From the NCBI RefSeq assembly GCF_949987535.1, contig NC_080081.1:40526428-40590427 (forward strand): a stretch of DNA of 64,000 bases, in the 5' to 3' direction. The DNA is from Balaenoptera acutorostrata. Taxonomy: Eukaryota > Chordata > Mammalia > Artiodactyla > Balaenopteridae. Shown piece by piece: positions 38,440-51,007 of the stretch (position 1 is the first letter of the stretch; every line of letters begins with the position of its first letter). Made by a program: the position numbers and the translations under genes. Under the pieces are notes generated by a model. The model was not told the origin of the DNA. It did not search any database and worked only from the letters and a program-made list of their open reading frames with translations.

Positions 38440-38840
38440 TGTTGTATCCGTGTTTGGTGACCTTGAAACAGTATTGTGCTCAGTGCCCTTTTTATAACCT
38501 TAATTACTGGGGAATACAGAGCTTTAAAGAAAGGCTAACATTTCACTTTAACATCCACAATAATCTATTATAAAGCCAGCTAAGCCAGTCCCCAAATACA
38601 GAGAAATGTTATTACATGCTCAGCTAGCTGTCAAGGGGCCGTGAGTCAGTGGCTTACAGTTATCCAAAGTAACAAGGTTGTTCAGAATTTCCTCCAACAA
38701 AGCGAGCCAGCTTATGGAAGGATTAAGCTCCCTTTGATTAGAACAACTGGAACATGTCCTACCCTTTTAATTAGCATTCCCTTTTGCTTGGTGGAGGCTG
38801 GTAATTTGACACTCACATTAGGCATCTCAAGAAATGATTA
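38440..38840. other. High-complexity unique block, candidate conserved non-coding element
   Basis: Mixed base composition without repeats, with TGAGTCA (AP-1 type) at 38642-38648, a TTAATTAGC homeobox-type core near 38767 and CTTTGATT (TCF/LEF or SOX type) near 38732. Motif matches alone are weak evidence; the call rests on general appearance. Confidence 0.3.
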
Positions 38841-41439
38841 GGTATTTTGTCCCACTCATGAGAATTAAAGCCATGGTATATACTTCTGCATCAAATAAAA
38901 TTTGAGCTGCTGAAGGATTTATGTTCAAAACCCTGTAAAATCCCAAGGGCACTATGCCTCTAATAGACAAAATGTAATAACACTCCAATATAATGTGTGG
39001 CAGGAGGCTTGGTTAGCCTTCAGGCATAGTATATTACCCTAAGGCCATGCTCTTTATGCTTTCTATCTTTGGGAACAAAAACTTTTATGTCAGCTTTATT
39101 GATATTTTACAGGTTTACATTTTAATTCATACCTTAAGGCAATTCAGAGAGAGAAGACCTCTATGTATGCTGCTGGATTACTTAGTTGGTGAGTAAATAT
39201 AATTTTTCAGTGACCACACTAAACAGAGCAGAGCTGAGACTATGTGGAGTAGAAAAAGGAGATGGCCTGCTGCCATTTGTCAAGAAGCACACCTTCTATT
39301 TGTAAACAAATATAGAGATAAATATCTCCCTTCCCCAATTTACAGGCTGCCTTTACTTACACCCTTCTGGTATTTTTATGTATCCCTATTTTCTGGTCTT
39401 AATTTGAATTTCCTTTTCCATTTTCCTTATCGTATATCTTTTCTCCTCTCTCTCTCTCACCCTCCTGTCCCCGTTTGAATGGATAAATATCAAAGAAGTC
39501 ATTTCCCATTGTGAAAATTACCTTGCGTTTCTCCTCATTTATGTGTAGCAAAAATGGTGAAACTTAAAATCAACTTGTGGAAAAGAAGATTCTGTTAAAT
39601 ACTTCATGTAGCTATCAATACGACTTGGGAAAAGTAAGAATATTAAAAAAGTAACAATTCAATTAGAAAAAGATGATGTAATTCGATTTTTTCATCTTTA
39701 GTACCTTCTCTTCTAAAATTGAGTAGCTATTGCATCTACTTTATTTCCAAGCTACCAAATTTAGATTCAAATTTCAGAATTTTTTTCAAATTATTTTCAG
39801 AGAATTATATATCAATGAAAGACCCTTGTTTATTTTAGGCTTTCAAAATGTATCTAAGTATTTCTGGTGCTTATACCTGTACAGTAATCTATTTAGTCAA
39901 AGCGCTATGAGGTGTGACTATTGTAAGAGACACAGAAGATATTAGAGAAGTAAAATGAAATTTCTGTCTAGCTCAAGGAACAGATAGGATAATGGTAACT
40001 TCTATTTAAGCAGCAGCTACTAAACTTGCAACTGAAAAAGAAGTTTTGTTATGACCAGTTTATTCAGAAGCCATAGCCTTTCTTTATCTTCAGTTGTTTT
40101 TGTGTGTTTCCTTATGTTTTAAGGTGGGTTAGAAGGACTGTGTTGTGTGAGAAACAGGGGGCTTGATTTATTTGCCTTATGAAAGTGAATGGAGTTGACT
40201 ATTCTTGTCTGAGAGCTTCTTCTGTCTTTGAGAAGTAGAAGGTGAAATCTTTAGCTCAGAGTAGAGAGATGGGTTTAGAGATATGATGAAAGAAGGTTTG
40301 AAAAGGCTGTTGTAGATAATGGGAAAGAAACTGACTTTGGAAGTAGAGAAGGTTGGATGGGCCACACTGAGGGCCTAGTTTTCTAGTTGTGAAATTTTCT
40401 AGCAACAGCTCTCAGCCAACCAGAGGTACACGACAAAAGATTGCTTGAGTAAGGATTAAAAATTTCCCAGGCTTATCTAATAGAAGGAGAAATTGCCTAT
40501 GGGTTGACTAGATTAGATGTATATGAGTTTAAACAAACACTAAGAGCAAACTCATTTTCCTGTAATAAAGGCAACATCAAAAATTGTTTTCTAATACATG
40601 TACACTTTTGATATTTGAGTAATACATGGACAGTACATGTCCTCATCATGTTAGGGCAAGCATATATTTTTGCTGCTTTCCATGCTTTTTCTTTAGTCTT
40701 GAATTAAGATTGGCCTCAGAGGAACATAAAATAATTCTCTGAAGTGACAAGTATATATGTTTGTATGTTTGTATGTAACTCCTACTGCAAAAAAAAAAAA
40801 AGGTATAAATCACCTACTAACAATAGTTCTTCCAAAAGTTATTATATGGATTTAGAATCATTAGATGTGTGATTTCTGAAATTATTTTTCAAACTCCAGG
40901 GCCGCACATCTTTGAAGAATATACAATCTAAATACTAACACATGGAAGCATTTTCTCTGGGCCAAAAAACATTCTACAGAGAACAAAGATATTTGTTTCA
41001 CGCCCTCACTCCCTTAACATGCAACACGTTAAGCCACTTATTATGAGACCAAAGGGGCCAGATTAATCCGATGAGTTCTATTTGTTTGGTCAAAATAGTA
41101 TTTAAAACTTTTTCAATGTGAAAAGATTCCTAGTGGGCACACACTTTCCAGTTTACACATTCTCCATCCCTTTTTATAATATTTTGTACTTCAGATTCAC
41201 CTATTTATATTACATGCCTCTGTAGGCATCTAGAATTGGAACTGCTGCTTTAAGACCACATTCTTCTTCATTACACCGTAAGAGAATAGTAGAATTACAT
41301 TGTTATTCTTAGCAATAGTAAGGATAAAAGAGAGTGAAGAAAGCTGCTTTGTTTTAATTGAATAATAATAGTGGTCACAATTTAATGTGTGTAGATTATC
41401 TACAGATTTAAAAAAGAAAAAAAAAACATTCTTCACTAT
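38841..41439. other. Unique non-coding sequence
   Basis: No repeat or exon supported. Short A-run at 40790-40801. Confidence 0.45.
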
Positions 41440-41590
41440 AACTATATAAGAAAAATGCTTTTATCTCCATTTTACAGGTGAGAAAACTGAAGCTCATTGA
41501 TGTTCAGGACGGCAAAAGTAATCATTGTGAAATACACCTAGTCCTCTCTATAACAAAGGCCTACTCTGAGTTGCCTTAATAGACATGAAG
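41440..41590 (+). repeat. MIR-like fragment
   Basis: 'cttttatctccattttacaggtgagaaaactgaagctca' is the MIR core ('tctccattttacagatgagaaaactgaggctca'). The ends are degraded. Confidence 0.6.
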
Positions 41591-42034
41591 ACTAAATGTA
41601 ATGTTGTATTCTTGATGGGATCCTAGAAATAAAAAAGGAAGTTAGGTTAAAACTAAGGGAATATGAATTAAGCACAGGCTTTAGTTAATATAAATAGTCA
41701 ATGCTGGTTTGTTAATTGTGAGAAATGTACCATACTAATACAAATGTTGATAACAGGGAAACTGAGTGAGGGGTATTTGAAACTTTGTACCATATTTGCA
41801 ATTTTCTGTAGGCCAACAACTATTCTAAAATGAAAATTATATTTAAAAAATTGAAGAAACATCAGGAACTGAAGTCAGATATAAGTGGTCCAGAGACCAT
41901 GATAATATTGTTTTCCAGAATGAACTGTTTCATTTATACATAGATTTAAGTCCTTAACTCTTTAATAGTGGAAAGTTCGTTTTCTCTTTTTTCTAAGAAA
42001 ATTCCAGTAGCAAGAGAGTAAGGGAGACTAAAGA

Positions 42035-42135
42035 GTAGTTTCCTTTTCTTCCTTCTTTTCTTCCTTTCTTTTTCTTTCTTTCTTTCCATTTCTTCCTTTC
42101 TTTCTTTCTTTCATCTTCTTTCCTTTTTTTTGTAT
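42035..42135. repeat. (TTTC)n/(TTCC)n pyrimidine tract
   Basis: About 100 bp of almost pure C/T with TTTC and TTCC units, ending in a T-run at 42124-42131. Confidence 0.9.
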
Positions 42136-43329
42136 GAAAAATAAATTTCATGTTGTTGAAAGACTGAAAGATCCCAAAAAGTGACCATATCTGTCTCTTT
42201 CACTGTTGTAAATTCAAGGCCTAGAAGAATGCGTTCTGCATGGCAAGTACCCAAGCCTTCCTCATATATTTGTTTCATGAAAAATTAAGTGATTAATAAA
42301 GAATATTAAGGGTGACTACCTACAATAAGTGCAATGCATCTATAAAAATTAATATTCTCTCCAGATAATTTTATTTGTCTTTAGATATTTGTGGGGTTTT
42401 TTCCTACTCTTTCTCAACAGTCCTACCATTTCTAAAAACTTAATCAGTATATATGTTTAAAAATAATTGTTTTAAACAAATGAGGGCAAAGAAGCCAAAA
42501 GAGGTTAATGGATTCCCTCAAAGTTTCATAGCTACTTACTGAAAGAATACAAACTAGTATATTGGCATTCAGAGATTTTTTTTCCTATTATGTAACAGTC
42601 CTTATTCTTTAGAATTAGTTATATAATAAGAACCTGGTGATATCTAATGAAATATTTTGATATAAATTATTGTTAGATAAAGCAATACAGGTATAGCTCT
42701 TAGAAATAGACCTCAATTAACACTAGTGGAAGTTGTTAATGGACATAAGAAACTATGCTAAAACTAAAACATAATGAGTAACCAGGAAGGCTATAGGAGT
42801 TTTTTTTTTTTTTTTTTTTTTTTTCACTAAAATCTTTAAAGAAAGGATATTTTTAGTCCATTTTTGAGTCATGGTTTAGGTAAAAATCATGCACAATGAT
42901 TCATTGTTTCTACTTTTTCTTGTTAAAGAGAAATAAATATTATATACTTATATGAAACAATAATTTTAGCCATTCATAAAAGCAATAATACATTTTAAAA
43001 AATCTTTAGGATTGTTTCATTTCTCTATGTATAATGTGGTGTGTTCTGACATTGAGTTAATACTAATGATTTTAGAAAAATAAAAAATCATGTTTCAAAA
43101 AGAAGTAGATTGTTATAAGTGAATACTGGAATCTAAACTGTTTATGACATTAAACGCTTAATCCAAAATATTGGTTGAATTACCCAAACTTGAGCTCTGA
43201 TGATTTGTGTTACCTGAGAAATTTTTCTTATTGTTAAAAATTACAAATAGGGTATAAATCAGGTATTTTTTTTTTTTGATGATGTTTTGACATTGTGGTG
43301 TTCCACCTCTCACAGTTAATGTTTTCTTA
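42136..43329. other. Unique AT-rich sequence with a 25-base T-run
   Basis: T-run at 42800-42824 without a recognisable SINE or LINE beside it. Otherwise nothing recognised. Confidence 0.45.
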
Positions 43330-44889
43330 TCATTTTATTTAGTCATTCAACAAATATTAATTATGCCCCTACTATGTGCCAGGTACTGGGGATAAAAAAG
43401 TGAAAATAACTGGCAGATATCACTGACCTTATGGCTCTTAAATTCTATGAGGAAGACAAACAATACACAATATTAAAAAAGTAAAATATATAGAATGTCA
43501 GATACAGATATGTGCTAATGAGGAAAAATAATGTAGGAAGAAACATTGAAATTTTAGGCAAGGAGCCTAGAGAAGTTATGTATGAGAAAGTGCCTTTTGT
43601 AAAGAACTAATCTGGAGGGGAACAATTTAGGAAGAGAAAAGATTAAAAAAATAAAAGAAGAAAAATAAAAAGAAAGGCCCAGTGATTGGAGTATTCCTTG
43701 CTTTTGGGATAAACTGTAAGATAGTCATAATTATGGTTAAAGGGAGTAAATGATGGGGACAGTAAGAGATGAGATCCCAGATGCAATGAGAGGGGTAAAT
43801 CATGTAGGTACTTCAAGTTCATTGTAAGAAATCTGGTTTTTCCTTTGAGTGATGTGGAAAGATATTAGATGGTTTTGAGCAGTGAGCAAAATATCAGCTG
43901 CCTTATATTTTAATAGGATCACAGTGACTGCTATGTTGAGAGGAAACTAAAAAAGGCAGAAGAAGAAAGACTATCTAGAAGGCTCTTTCAATAGTCCACA
44001 TAAGAGAAGTTGTTGGCTTGGCTCAGAGTATCGGCAGTTGTGGTGTGAAAAGTGGTCTAATCTTGAAGTGATTTTGAAGAAGAACCTAATGGATATCCTA
44101 ATGGGTTCGAGGAGCAAGTCAAAGATGAGTCAAAAATACTCAAATATTTTTGCTTACATAACTATAAAAAGAAGGTTGCTATTGACTAAGATATAAATAT
44201 CATGGGAGAAGAAGGAGTTAGGAAGGAATGTTAAGGCTATACGTTACTTTTGTCAAAATTATTACACATTTAAGTGCAAGTAATAAGTAGATAGTTGAAT
44301 ATTTGGATTTGAAATGCATAGTAGGGACTAGAATAGAAATAGAAATTATGAATTTATCAGTATATAGATATTATTTAAAACCACAAGATTGAATGCATTA
44401 CCCTAGTTAATATAAATATTTAAGATGAAATTCAAAGAGCAAGTCATAGAGAAATCTAAATTATAGAAATTGAGGAGATAGAAAGTAAGCAGTAAAAATA
44501 GGGTTGATGGAAAATTGGTGAGTGAGATGCCCTGGAAGCTAAGTGGAGAAATTATTTAAGGGAGGAGAGAGTGATCCCCTGTATCAAAGGCTGTCCATAG
44601 GTCAAGTAAGATAAGGACTGAGAAATGAAAATTGGATTTAGAATCTATTTGTTGAGGTCTTTGGTAACTTCAGTAAGAGCAGTTTCTTGTAGCAATGTGG
44701 GAAAAAGAAAAACCTGATTGGAAAGTGTTCATGAAAAAAGAAGAAAAAAAATTGGAAGCAGCAGGGAAAGACAATTATTTCAAGGACATTCATAGTCAAA
44801 GGAAAGAGAAAAAGGGACAGTAACTGGGGTAAGATAAAATTTGTCATTTTTGTATTTTTTTTTAATATGGGAGAGTAATATCGTGTTTG
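43330..44889 (-). mobile_element. L2 LINE, antisense, 3' part
   Basis: It begins with the reversed L2 tail 'tcattcaacaaatattaattatgcccctactatgtgccaggtactgggga'. It continues 'ccttatggctcttaaattctatgaggaagacaaacaatac', 'ttttgagcagtgagcaaaatatcagctgcc', 'ggatcacagtgactgctatgttgaga', 'ctgtatcaaaggctgtccataggtcaagtaagataaggactgag' and 'gtaacttcagtaagagcagtttc'. These are in L2 order. The purine-rich ORF-free sequence is interrupted at 44891 by an LTR and resumes after it. Confidence 0.8.
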
Positions 44890-44895
44890 GATACT

Positions 44896-45348
44896 TTATT
44901 AGTTTCCTATGGCTGCTGCAACAAATTACCACAAACTGGTGTCTTAAAACTATAGAAATTTATCCCCTCATGGTTCTGGAGAGCAGAAGTCTAAAATCAA
45001 GGTCTCAGCAGGACTACACCACCTCTGGATGTTCTGGGGACAATTCTTCTTAGCCTTTTCCAGCTTCTGGTGGGTCCAGGCATTCCTTGGTTTCCCTGGC
45101 TTTGTCACTCCAATTTCTGTTTCCTTGGTCACATTTCCTCTTCTTATTCCTTTGTCTCCATCTTCTCATCAGTCTCTTTTAAAGATACTTGTCATTGGAA
45201 TTAGGGCACACCTGGGTAACCCATGATGATCTCATCTCAAGGTCCTTAGTTATGTCTGCACAGACTCTTTTTCAAAATAAAGTAACATTCACAGGGTCTG
45301 GGTTCCAGGGTACAGACATATCTGGGGGGCATCATTCAACCCACTACT
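44896..45348 (-). mobile_element. MaLR-type LTR, antisense, inserted in L2
   Basis: 'tattagtttcctatggctgctgcaacaaattaccacaaactggtg', 'catggttctggagagcagaagtctaaaatcaaggtctcagcagg', 'ttccagcttctggtgg', 'gatgatctcatctcaaggtcctta' and 'aacccactact' form the reverse complement of a MaLR LTR. The L2 homology stops before it and resumes after it. Flanking hexamers gatact at 44890-44895 and 45349-45354 are identical. There is no internal region, so it is a solo LTR. Confidence 0.82.
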
Positions 45349-45354
45349 GATACT

Positions 45355-47500
45355 GATGAAATGATACATTAGAGAGGAAAAAACTGATCATGTGGAAGAG
45401 AAGTAGAGATTTGCTAAATCAATATTCATGAGAAAGTAATGAGATGGGAATTAGTGAATGAGTCAAGCACATGATAGTCCTCCTATTGTAACTGGAAAAA
45501 TCCTAAGATATAGCGGTAGACAGATGAGTAGATGAAATGATAGTTTATAGAACTCTTCTGATTTCTTCAATTTTCTCAGGCAAGACACAAATACATTACT
45601 TTAGGTAATTTTCTTTTCTTTCCAGAAGAGGACTTGAGCTGAGGATTTTTCTGCAAGCAATTTATTAAGAAAGTACTCTCAGAAGAGACCATTAAGAGAA
45701 AGGGCAGGAGAATGATAAAGAAGGAGAGGAAGTCAAGAAGGAAGGCATTTTCAGGCACAGTAAATCTTTAGCCTGATCTTGGAGGGGAATTCTGGAATGT
45801 AAATTGTACCTAAGAGTTGTACTGACCAAAGACAAGTGAGCTAGACTTTCACACAACAATATGTATCAGTCATTGTTTAAATGTTTCCCAGGGGTGGCAA
45901 ATTCTCAGAACTATTCTTACAAACAGAATCCATTACCCTGAGATAGTCCTCTGACAAAAAACAACAACAACAACAACAACAAAAAACAACCCAGGTGCTA
46001 GCTATTTGAGGTAAAAACACTCTTGAAGCCAAGGGCTAAACAACAACAACAACAAAAACAAATAAAAACTAAAAAGAGATCAGAATGTTTCTCAGAGGAT
46101 AATGACATTGTTAAATATAATCATTGATTGAAAGTGAAAATGAGAGAGAAGATATTGGAAATTGAGGAGAGAGAAGAAAGAATGAAATAGTTATCTAAGA
46201 GGGTAGATGTGAAATTGGACTTAGGTAATAGAGTATGACTATTGGAAGAAACTAAGAATATGCTACATTTACAGTGAGACCAGTCACCAAATTGTGACTT
46301 TTCCTCAACCACTTTCCACAGTAGGGAGAAAGATGGATTTAGCCAAGGTTGTGGTTTGACCAAAAGAGTATGGCAAAAACAGAGAGAGGAGATGCAGTGG
46401 ATGGTATAGGCAAAAAAGATTTACCATAGAACTTAAGTTGGGTAAGGTCGGAAGAGAGGATGTGGAGAATGAGGGATCATGATTAAGTCAGTCATATAAA
46501 CTTGGATCATGAATAAGTTAGATAAACTGAAAGTGGGTTGAAAAAATTGTTGGTGTTGGAGTGTTAGTGGAAGTAAGCTAGAAAGACAGGAAATGGCAAT
46601 AGAAGAGCTGAATATTTTAAATTGTAATTAGAAAGGTGATGGAATTATGTACTGTATGATGGAGTTAGATGTAGGATCACAGAAAGGTATGGCTAAGATA
46701 GAATGGAAGACAGAATAACTGAAAGAGAGGTCAGTAAATCAAGATACCAAGATTTCAAAAAGGAACATGTATGTGGATATTGAAATCACCAAAAATTACA
46801 ATAAGAATAATGTTGGAGAACATGACACTAAGCCTATAGCTAAAATCTTCAAGGAATAAGAGGGAGTAACTAGTCCCTCTTAGATGACTGAAATTCAAGG
46901 AACTGTAATGGGAAGTATCATTTGATTATGTGGGGTTCAAAGCTAGATATTATAAGGAGGAGAGAGGAAAAATATTATAGGTAGTTTAATGAGATATGAG
47001 AACAGCAGTTACCCCACCTCCAAACCCAGCAGTATGAGGACTTTGGGGAAAGCACTCAGTTCTTCCTTGAAATGGCTTCAGGAGAAGCAGTATGATCAGA
47101 GAAAGCCATGCTTCAGCTAATTAAGAAACAGTGGGGAGAAAATAATTTGATGATGATTTACCTTGAATTTCAGAGGATACAGTGAGATATTTAAGAGTTG
47201 GGAGGGGGTTTGTTCAGAAATAGTAGGATAGTTAGGATTTGGGGAATGAGGGATGATCTAAGGGGCTTGGGCTACTTGTATGATTGTCATGGACAAGTAA
47301 GAGCAACATGATAGCTTTACTCCAGAAAAAAAAAAAACAAAAAAACCCAAAAAACAAAAAACACCAGACAGATAGTGATGAAGGGAGTAAGAAGATAATG
47401 CTGAGTTGGGGAAGGGTCTTACCAGTATAAGGAAGAGATCCAGGTTTCCACTTTACTTCTGCTAATGGAGATGTAGACAGATGTGCAAAGGGGCTATTGT
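45355..47500 (-). mobile_element. L2 LINE, antisense, continuation toward the ORF2 reverse-transcriptase region
   Basis: L2 phrases resume: 'gatgaaatgatacattagagaggaaaaaactgatcatg', 'agaactcttctgatttcttcaattttctcagg', 'agttatctaagagggtagatgtgaa', 'cagtgagaccagtcaccaaattgtg', 'ttgaaatcaccaaaaattac' and 'cagttaccccacctcc..ggagaagcagtatgatcagagaaagcc'. With 43330-44889 it makes an L2 copy of over 3.5 kb excluding inserts. An insert at about 45585-46085 carries CAA repeats. No intact ORF survives. Confidence 0.68.
45585..46085. mobile_element. Unclassified insert with two (CAA)n blocks
   Basis: L2 homology breaks after 'ttctcaggcaag' and resumes near 46085. The insert holds (CAA)n at 45959-45990 and 46040-46062. 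The family is not recognised and the boundaries are approximate. Confidence 0.4.
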
Positions 47501-49587
47501 GCTAGGCAGGGGGGTGGCTCCAGTACTGGTGTGAGGGCTCCTCTGGATGTCTGATGACAATTGTGAGGATCTTACTCTAAACACTGACTCTCTCTTGGAC
47601 TTGGCCATCTATCTATAATTTGGAAAAAATTGAAACATGTTAAATTTATAAAACCTTTTTTTACTGAGAAAACAACATGTTTTAATATGTTGTAACAAAC
47701 AGGTACTTAAGTTTTACTCTTGCTAACAAATTTCTTTTAAATAATACATTTAGATGTTATAAATGGTATGGTAAATTTATATATATTTATAAATACATAT
47801 TTACTACATATGGTAAACATATATATTTAAATAAATATAGCTTATATATTTATATGTAAACTATGTATTTATACTTCACATGTATGTCCTATATTTTTTA
47901 CTTTTTTTCCTATTTTAATGAACTGGGAGGTCATTTAAATTTACCATACAATTGATTGTATATTCTGACTTTTCTAAATCCTGATCTGGCTGTTTCTTCT
48001 ATAGCTAGAACATTACCCAATGTCATTAATTCCTCTAAGTATGTAATTAGAGGAAATCATCATCTTTTCTGCTTGCTCTATTAATTTTGATTCCTCAAGT
48101 GTTAGTTCTTGTGTTGGCTGAGTTGTCTCTCAGTGCTGTCTATCAAGTGTACTTATTTTCCTAGCTGAGATTTATGTTAGAATGCCTATAGCATCCTATG
48201 CACAGCCTGCTTGTGGGTAAAGACCTGGCAGCAGGTGTTGCAGCTTTTTGATCTATTTTCCAGGAGAGTGGCAGACGGGTGGGAGAGGAAGCAGGCATAG
48301 TACTTTAGAAGCAAATTTGGGTGTAAGTACCCCGTTTCTTCCAGTGTGTAGCCAGCTGCCTTGGGCATTACCCTGTCACTCCAACTCAGTTCCTAAACCC
48401 TGTGATCTTGCCTGTAGGTACCTGACTCCTTGGATATTGCCTGACACAAGTTAGCAATGTACAGGGGAAAATTTTCCTGGTTGCCTCTGTGGGGGTAATC
48501 AAACTAATAACACCTTTCTTTGGCAGCCACTGCATTGCCTCCTGTCTTTCTGTCTGTTTCTCTCCATGAACCCTTACTAAGAAAAGTATACAATGGCACA
48601 CATTTTAAGCTATGGATTCCTTCTTTATATAGATTTTGTCTGCTGTGTTTGAAGGATTATGAATAGTTTATGAGATACTAGTTTTCCCTTTCTGGTTTTC
48701 AGTGCACTTTTGAATTTTTTTTTATTGTTTCTAGAAATTTAGTGTTGGTTAAGCAGGCTTAATATGTCATTTTTAGTCTTTGAATAGAAACGGAGATTGT
48801 CTCTCAAGAAAAGTGTAGGAACATTTGTGAAGCTAAGGAAAGGGGAAGGTTTTGTATACAGGGAAAAATCCTACAAGTGTGCACAATTTCAGCTATTCTT
48901 CATATGGATTTGAGGGAATTTCTATAACAAATAGACATAAGCAGAGTTTTGCAAACATATATCCGCTATTATCAACCTCTATCAATGTTCTTTATAGTAT
49001 AACTTAGCAGTATTTTACTTTTCACAAAAATATTATTAAACGAGCATGAGAGAGAGAGAAAAAAGAAGGCATTTGTGATTATTTCCAGCCACTACTGTGT
49101 AAATTGTTCGGGCCACACTTGGGTAAAAGGAAATTGAGGTCTTTATTTGAAGGAGATATTTTAAAAATATAAGTAATAGAGAAAAAAAAAAACCTTAAAT
49201 TATTAACCCTTTGTTTCTTGACCAGTATAGAGGAGTGATGGAAAGCAATTAGGCTGCTCACCTGTCTGAAGCATTGCCTATCATATTAACCTGAGGAAAT
49301 GTTTTCACTACGTAAATAGCCACCTTGAGAATATATTTCTGGTGCCTGCTACTACTCTAGGAACAAAAACAACAATAAGATAAGTCATAGAAACAAATGT
49401 ATTTAAGAAGTTATATGGAATCGATTTTGAAAAATCAGTCACCTTTCACTAAAACAGAGAAGATTTGGGAAAAGTATATTTTCAGTGCTTACTCACTTAT
49501 TTGCAGTGTTCTTAGAACTCCAGATTCCGTGCATCAAGACCTCATATCCTAGAAAAAGTAATAAATGTGAGACTGAAGAAGTTGTCG
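47501..49587. other. Unique non-coding sequence
   Basis: 47640-47900 is extremely AT-rich with taaatatata motifs. 48180-48560 has balanced composition but no coding signal I can support. Short (AG)n at 49046-49062. Confidence 0.45.
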
Positions 49588-50035
49588 ACTTAAAAAAAGT
49601 ACACAACATTGAGAGTTGTGAGTTAAGTTTTATTTGGTGCAAGATGAGGAGTGCTGCCCGGGAGACAGCATCCCAGATAGCTCTGAGAAACTGCTCCAAA
49701 GAGGCAGAGGGGAAGGTCAGTATATACGTGATTTTGGTGAAGGCGGAATACATGCAATCAAGCACATGTTTTTTACAGAACGTTTCTGCTAGTCTCGTGC
49801 AGGTTACTGCTAGTCACGAGGAGCAGACGTCACCATGAAGGATTTTAGTGCTTTTCTAGATATGAGAAGATACAAGGCTCATAAAATTGGCTCCTGAAAA
49901 TATCTATCTGAAGAACTGTTCTGCCAGTTTTTCCCAGAGCACAGAGTGCCTCATTTCAGCTCTCCACCCTGAACTCCTTTCAGGGGGCGTTGAAAGTCAG
50001 CAGCTGCTGCAGCTCATGATTTAATCCTTGTAGAG
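49588..50035 (-). mobile_element. Probable LTR, antisense, family not resolved
   Basis: 'gttgtgagttaagttttatttggtgcaagatgagga', 'cccgggagacagcatcccagatagctctgagaaactgctcc' and 'cctgaactcctttcagggggcgttgaaagtcagcagctgctgcag' belong to a widespread mammalian repeat. On the minus strand AATAAA (plus-strand 49629-49634) is followed by 'ctcacaactctcaatgttgtg', like an R-U5 boundary. The 117-codon ORF at 49485-49838 lies over it and is not a gene. No retroviral gene adjoins it. Confidence 0.5.
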
Positions 50036-50754
50036 GTAGATGGCAAGTGCCAAAGGAAAATGCCAATTTGTAGTTGACAAAGCAAACCGAAAAAGTGCAT
50101 GTTGGGGAACCAAGAGGAAAGGTTCTAAGAGAGAAGAGAAGAAGGGAAGAAAGAAGAGGAAAAAAAAAAAAATACTGAGCACATACATGTTTGTGACAGA
50201 GCACTTATATATACCATCTAACATAATTCAGAGTGTCTCTGAATAGAACACGCACTGTGTTGAGTTTGCCTTTCTGGCAATAGTATCTCTCATTTGGCAG
50301 GCCATCTTTAAATATTGATGGCAACTTTTGCTTTATGAAGAGAAAGTATAGGGATTTTGAAAGATTCTATGAGAGCAAAACAATTTGTTTATTTTAAAAG
50401 CTATTTACAATTTGAGCTGGTTGGCTTAGAAGAATAGAAAAAAAAATCTTCTTTTGCCTCAGAAAAATATTAATGGGACTATTTATCTAAAAATGCCATG
50501 GTTGTGACAATAGAATATAGATGGGAAAAGTTTAACTAAAAATAAGTGTTAAAATAATATGCAAAAATCATGGTTATGTGAATATTGGAAGCAGCTGTGG
50601 TGTTGTATGGAGTGAGAAGAAGCAAAAAAGAAAAAGGTCCCAGAAATATGACGGGGAACAAGGGCTCATGAAACTTGATATTGAATTGAGAGCCTTATTA
50701 TATAGAATACTGTTATCTAACATTCAATTTTCCATTTTTTCTTGTATTTTCACT
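50036..50754. other. Non-coding, with a purine tract
   Basis: Purine-rich A/G tract at 50110-50172. No exon or recognised repeat. Confidence 0.4.
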
Positions 50755-51007
50755 TTTTTTTTCTTGGGGTATAGTTGTTTTACAATGTTGTGTTAGTTTC
50801 TACTGTACAGTGAAGTGAAATAGAGTTCCCTGTGCTATACAGCAGGTCCTCATTAGTTATCTATTTTATAAATATAAGTGTATATATGTTAGTCCCAATC
50901 TCCCAATTCAACCCATCACCCCTTTCCCCCCTTGGTGTCCATATGTTTGTTCTCTACATCTGTGTCTCTATTTCTGCCTTGCAAACTGGTTCATCTGTAC
51001 CATTTTT

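Noticed and set aside
38015..38497. 160-codon plus-strand ORF
   Set aside because: Contains A-tract lysines and T-tract hydrophobic residues, no recognisable domain, and overlaps the start of a non-coding block.
49485..49838. 117-codon ORF as a gene
   Set aside because: It runs over an LTR-like repeat and its start lies in unrelated unique sequence.
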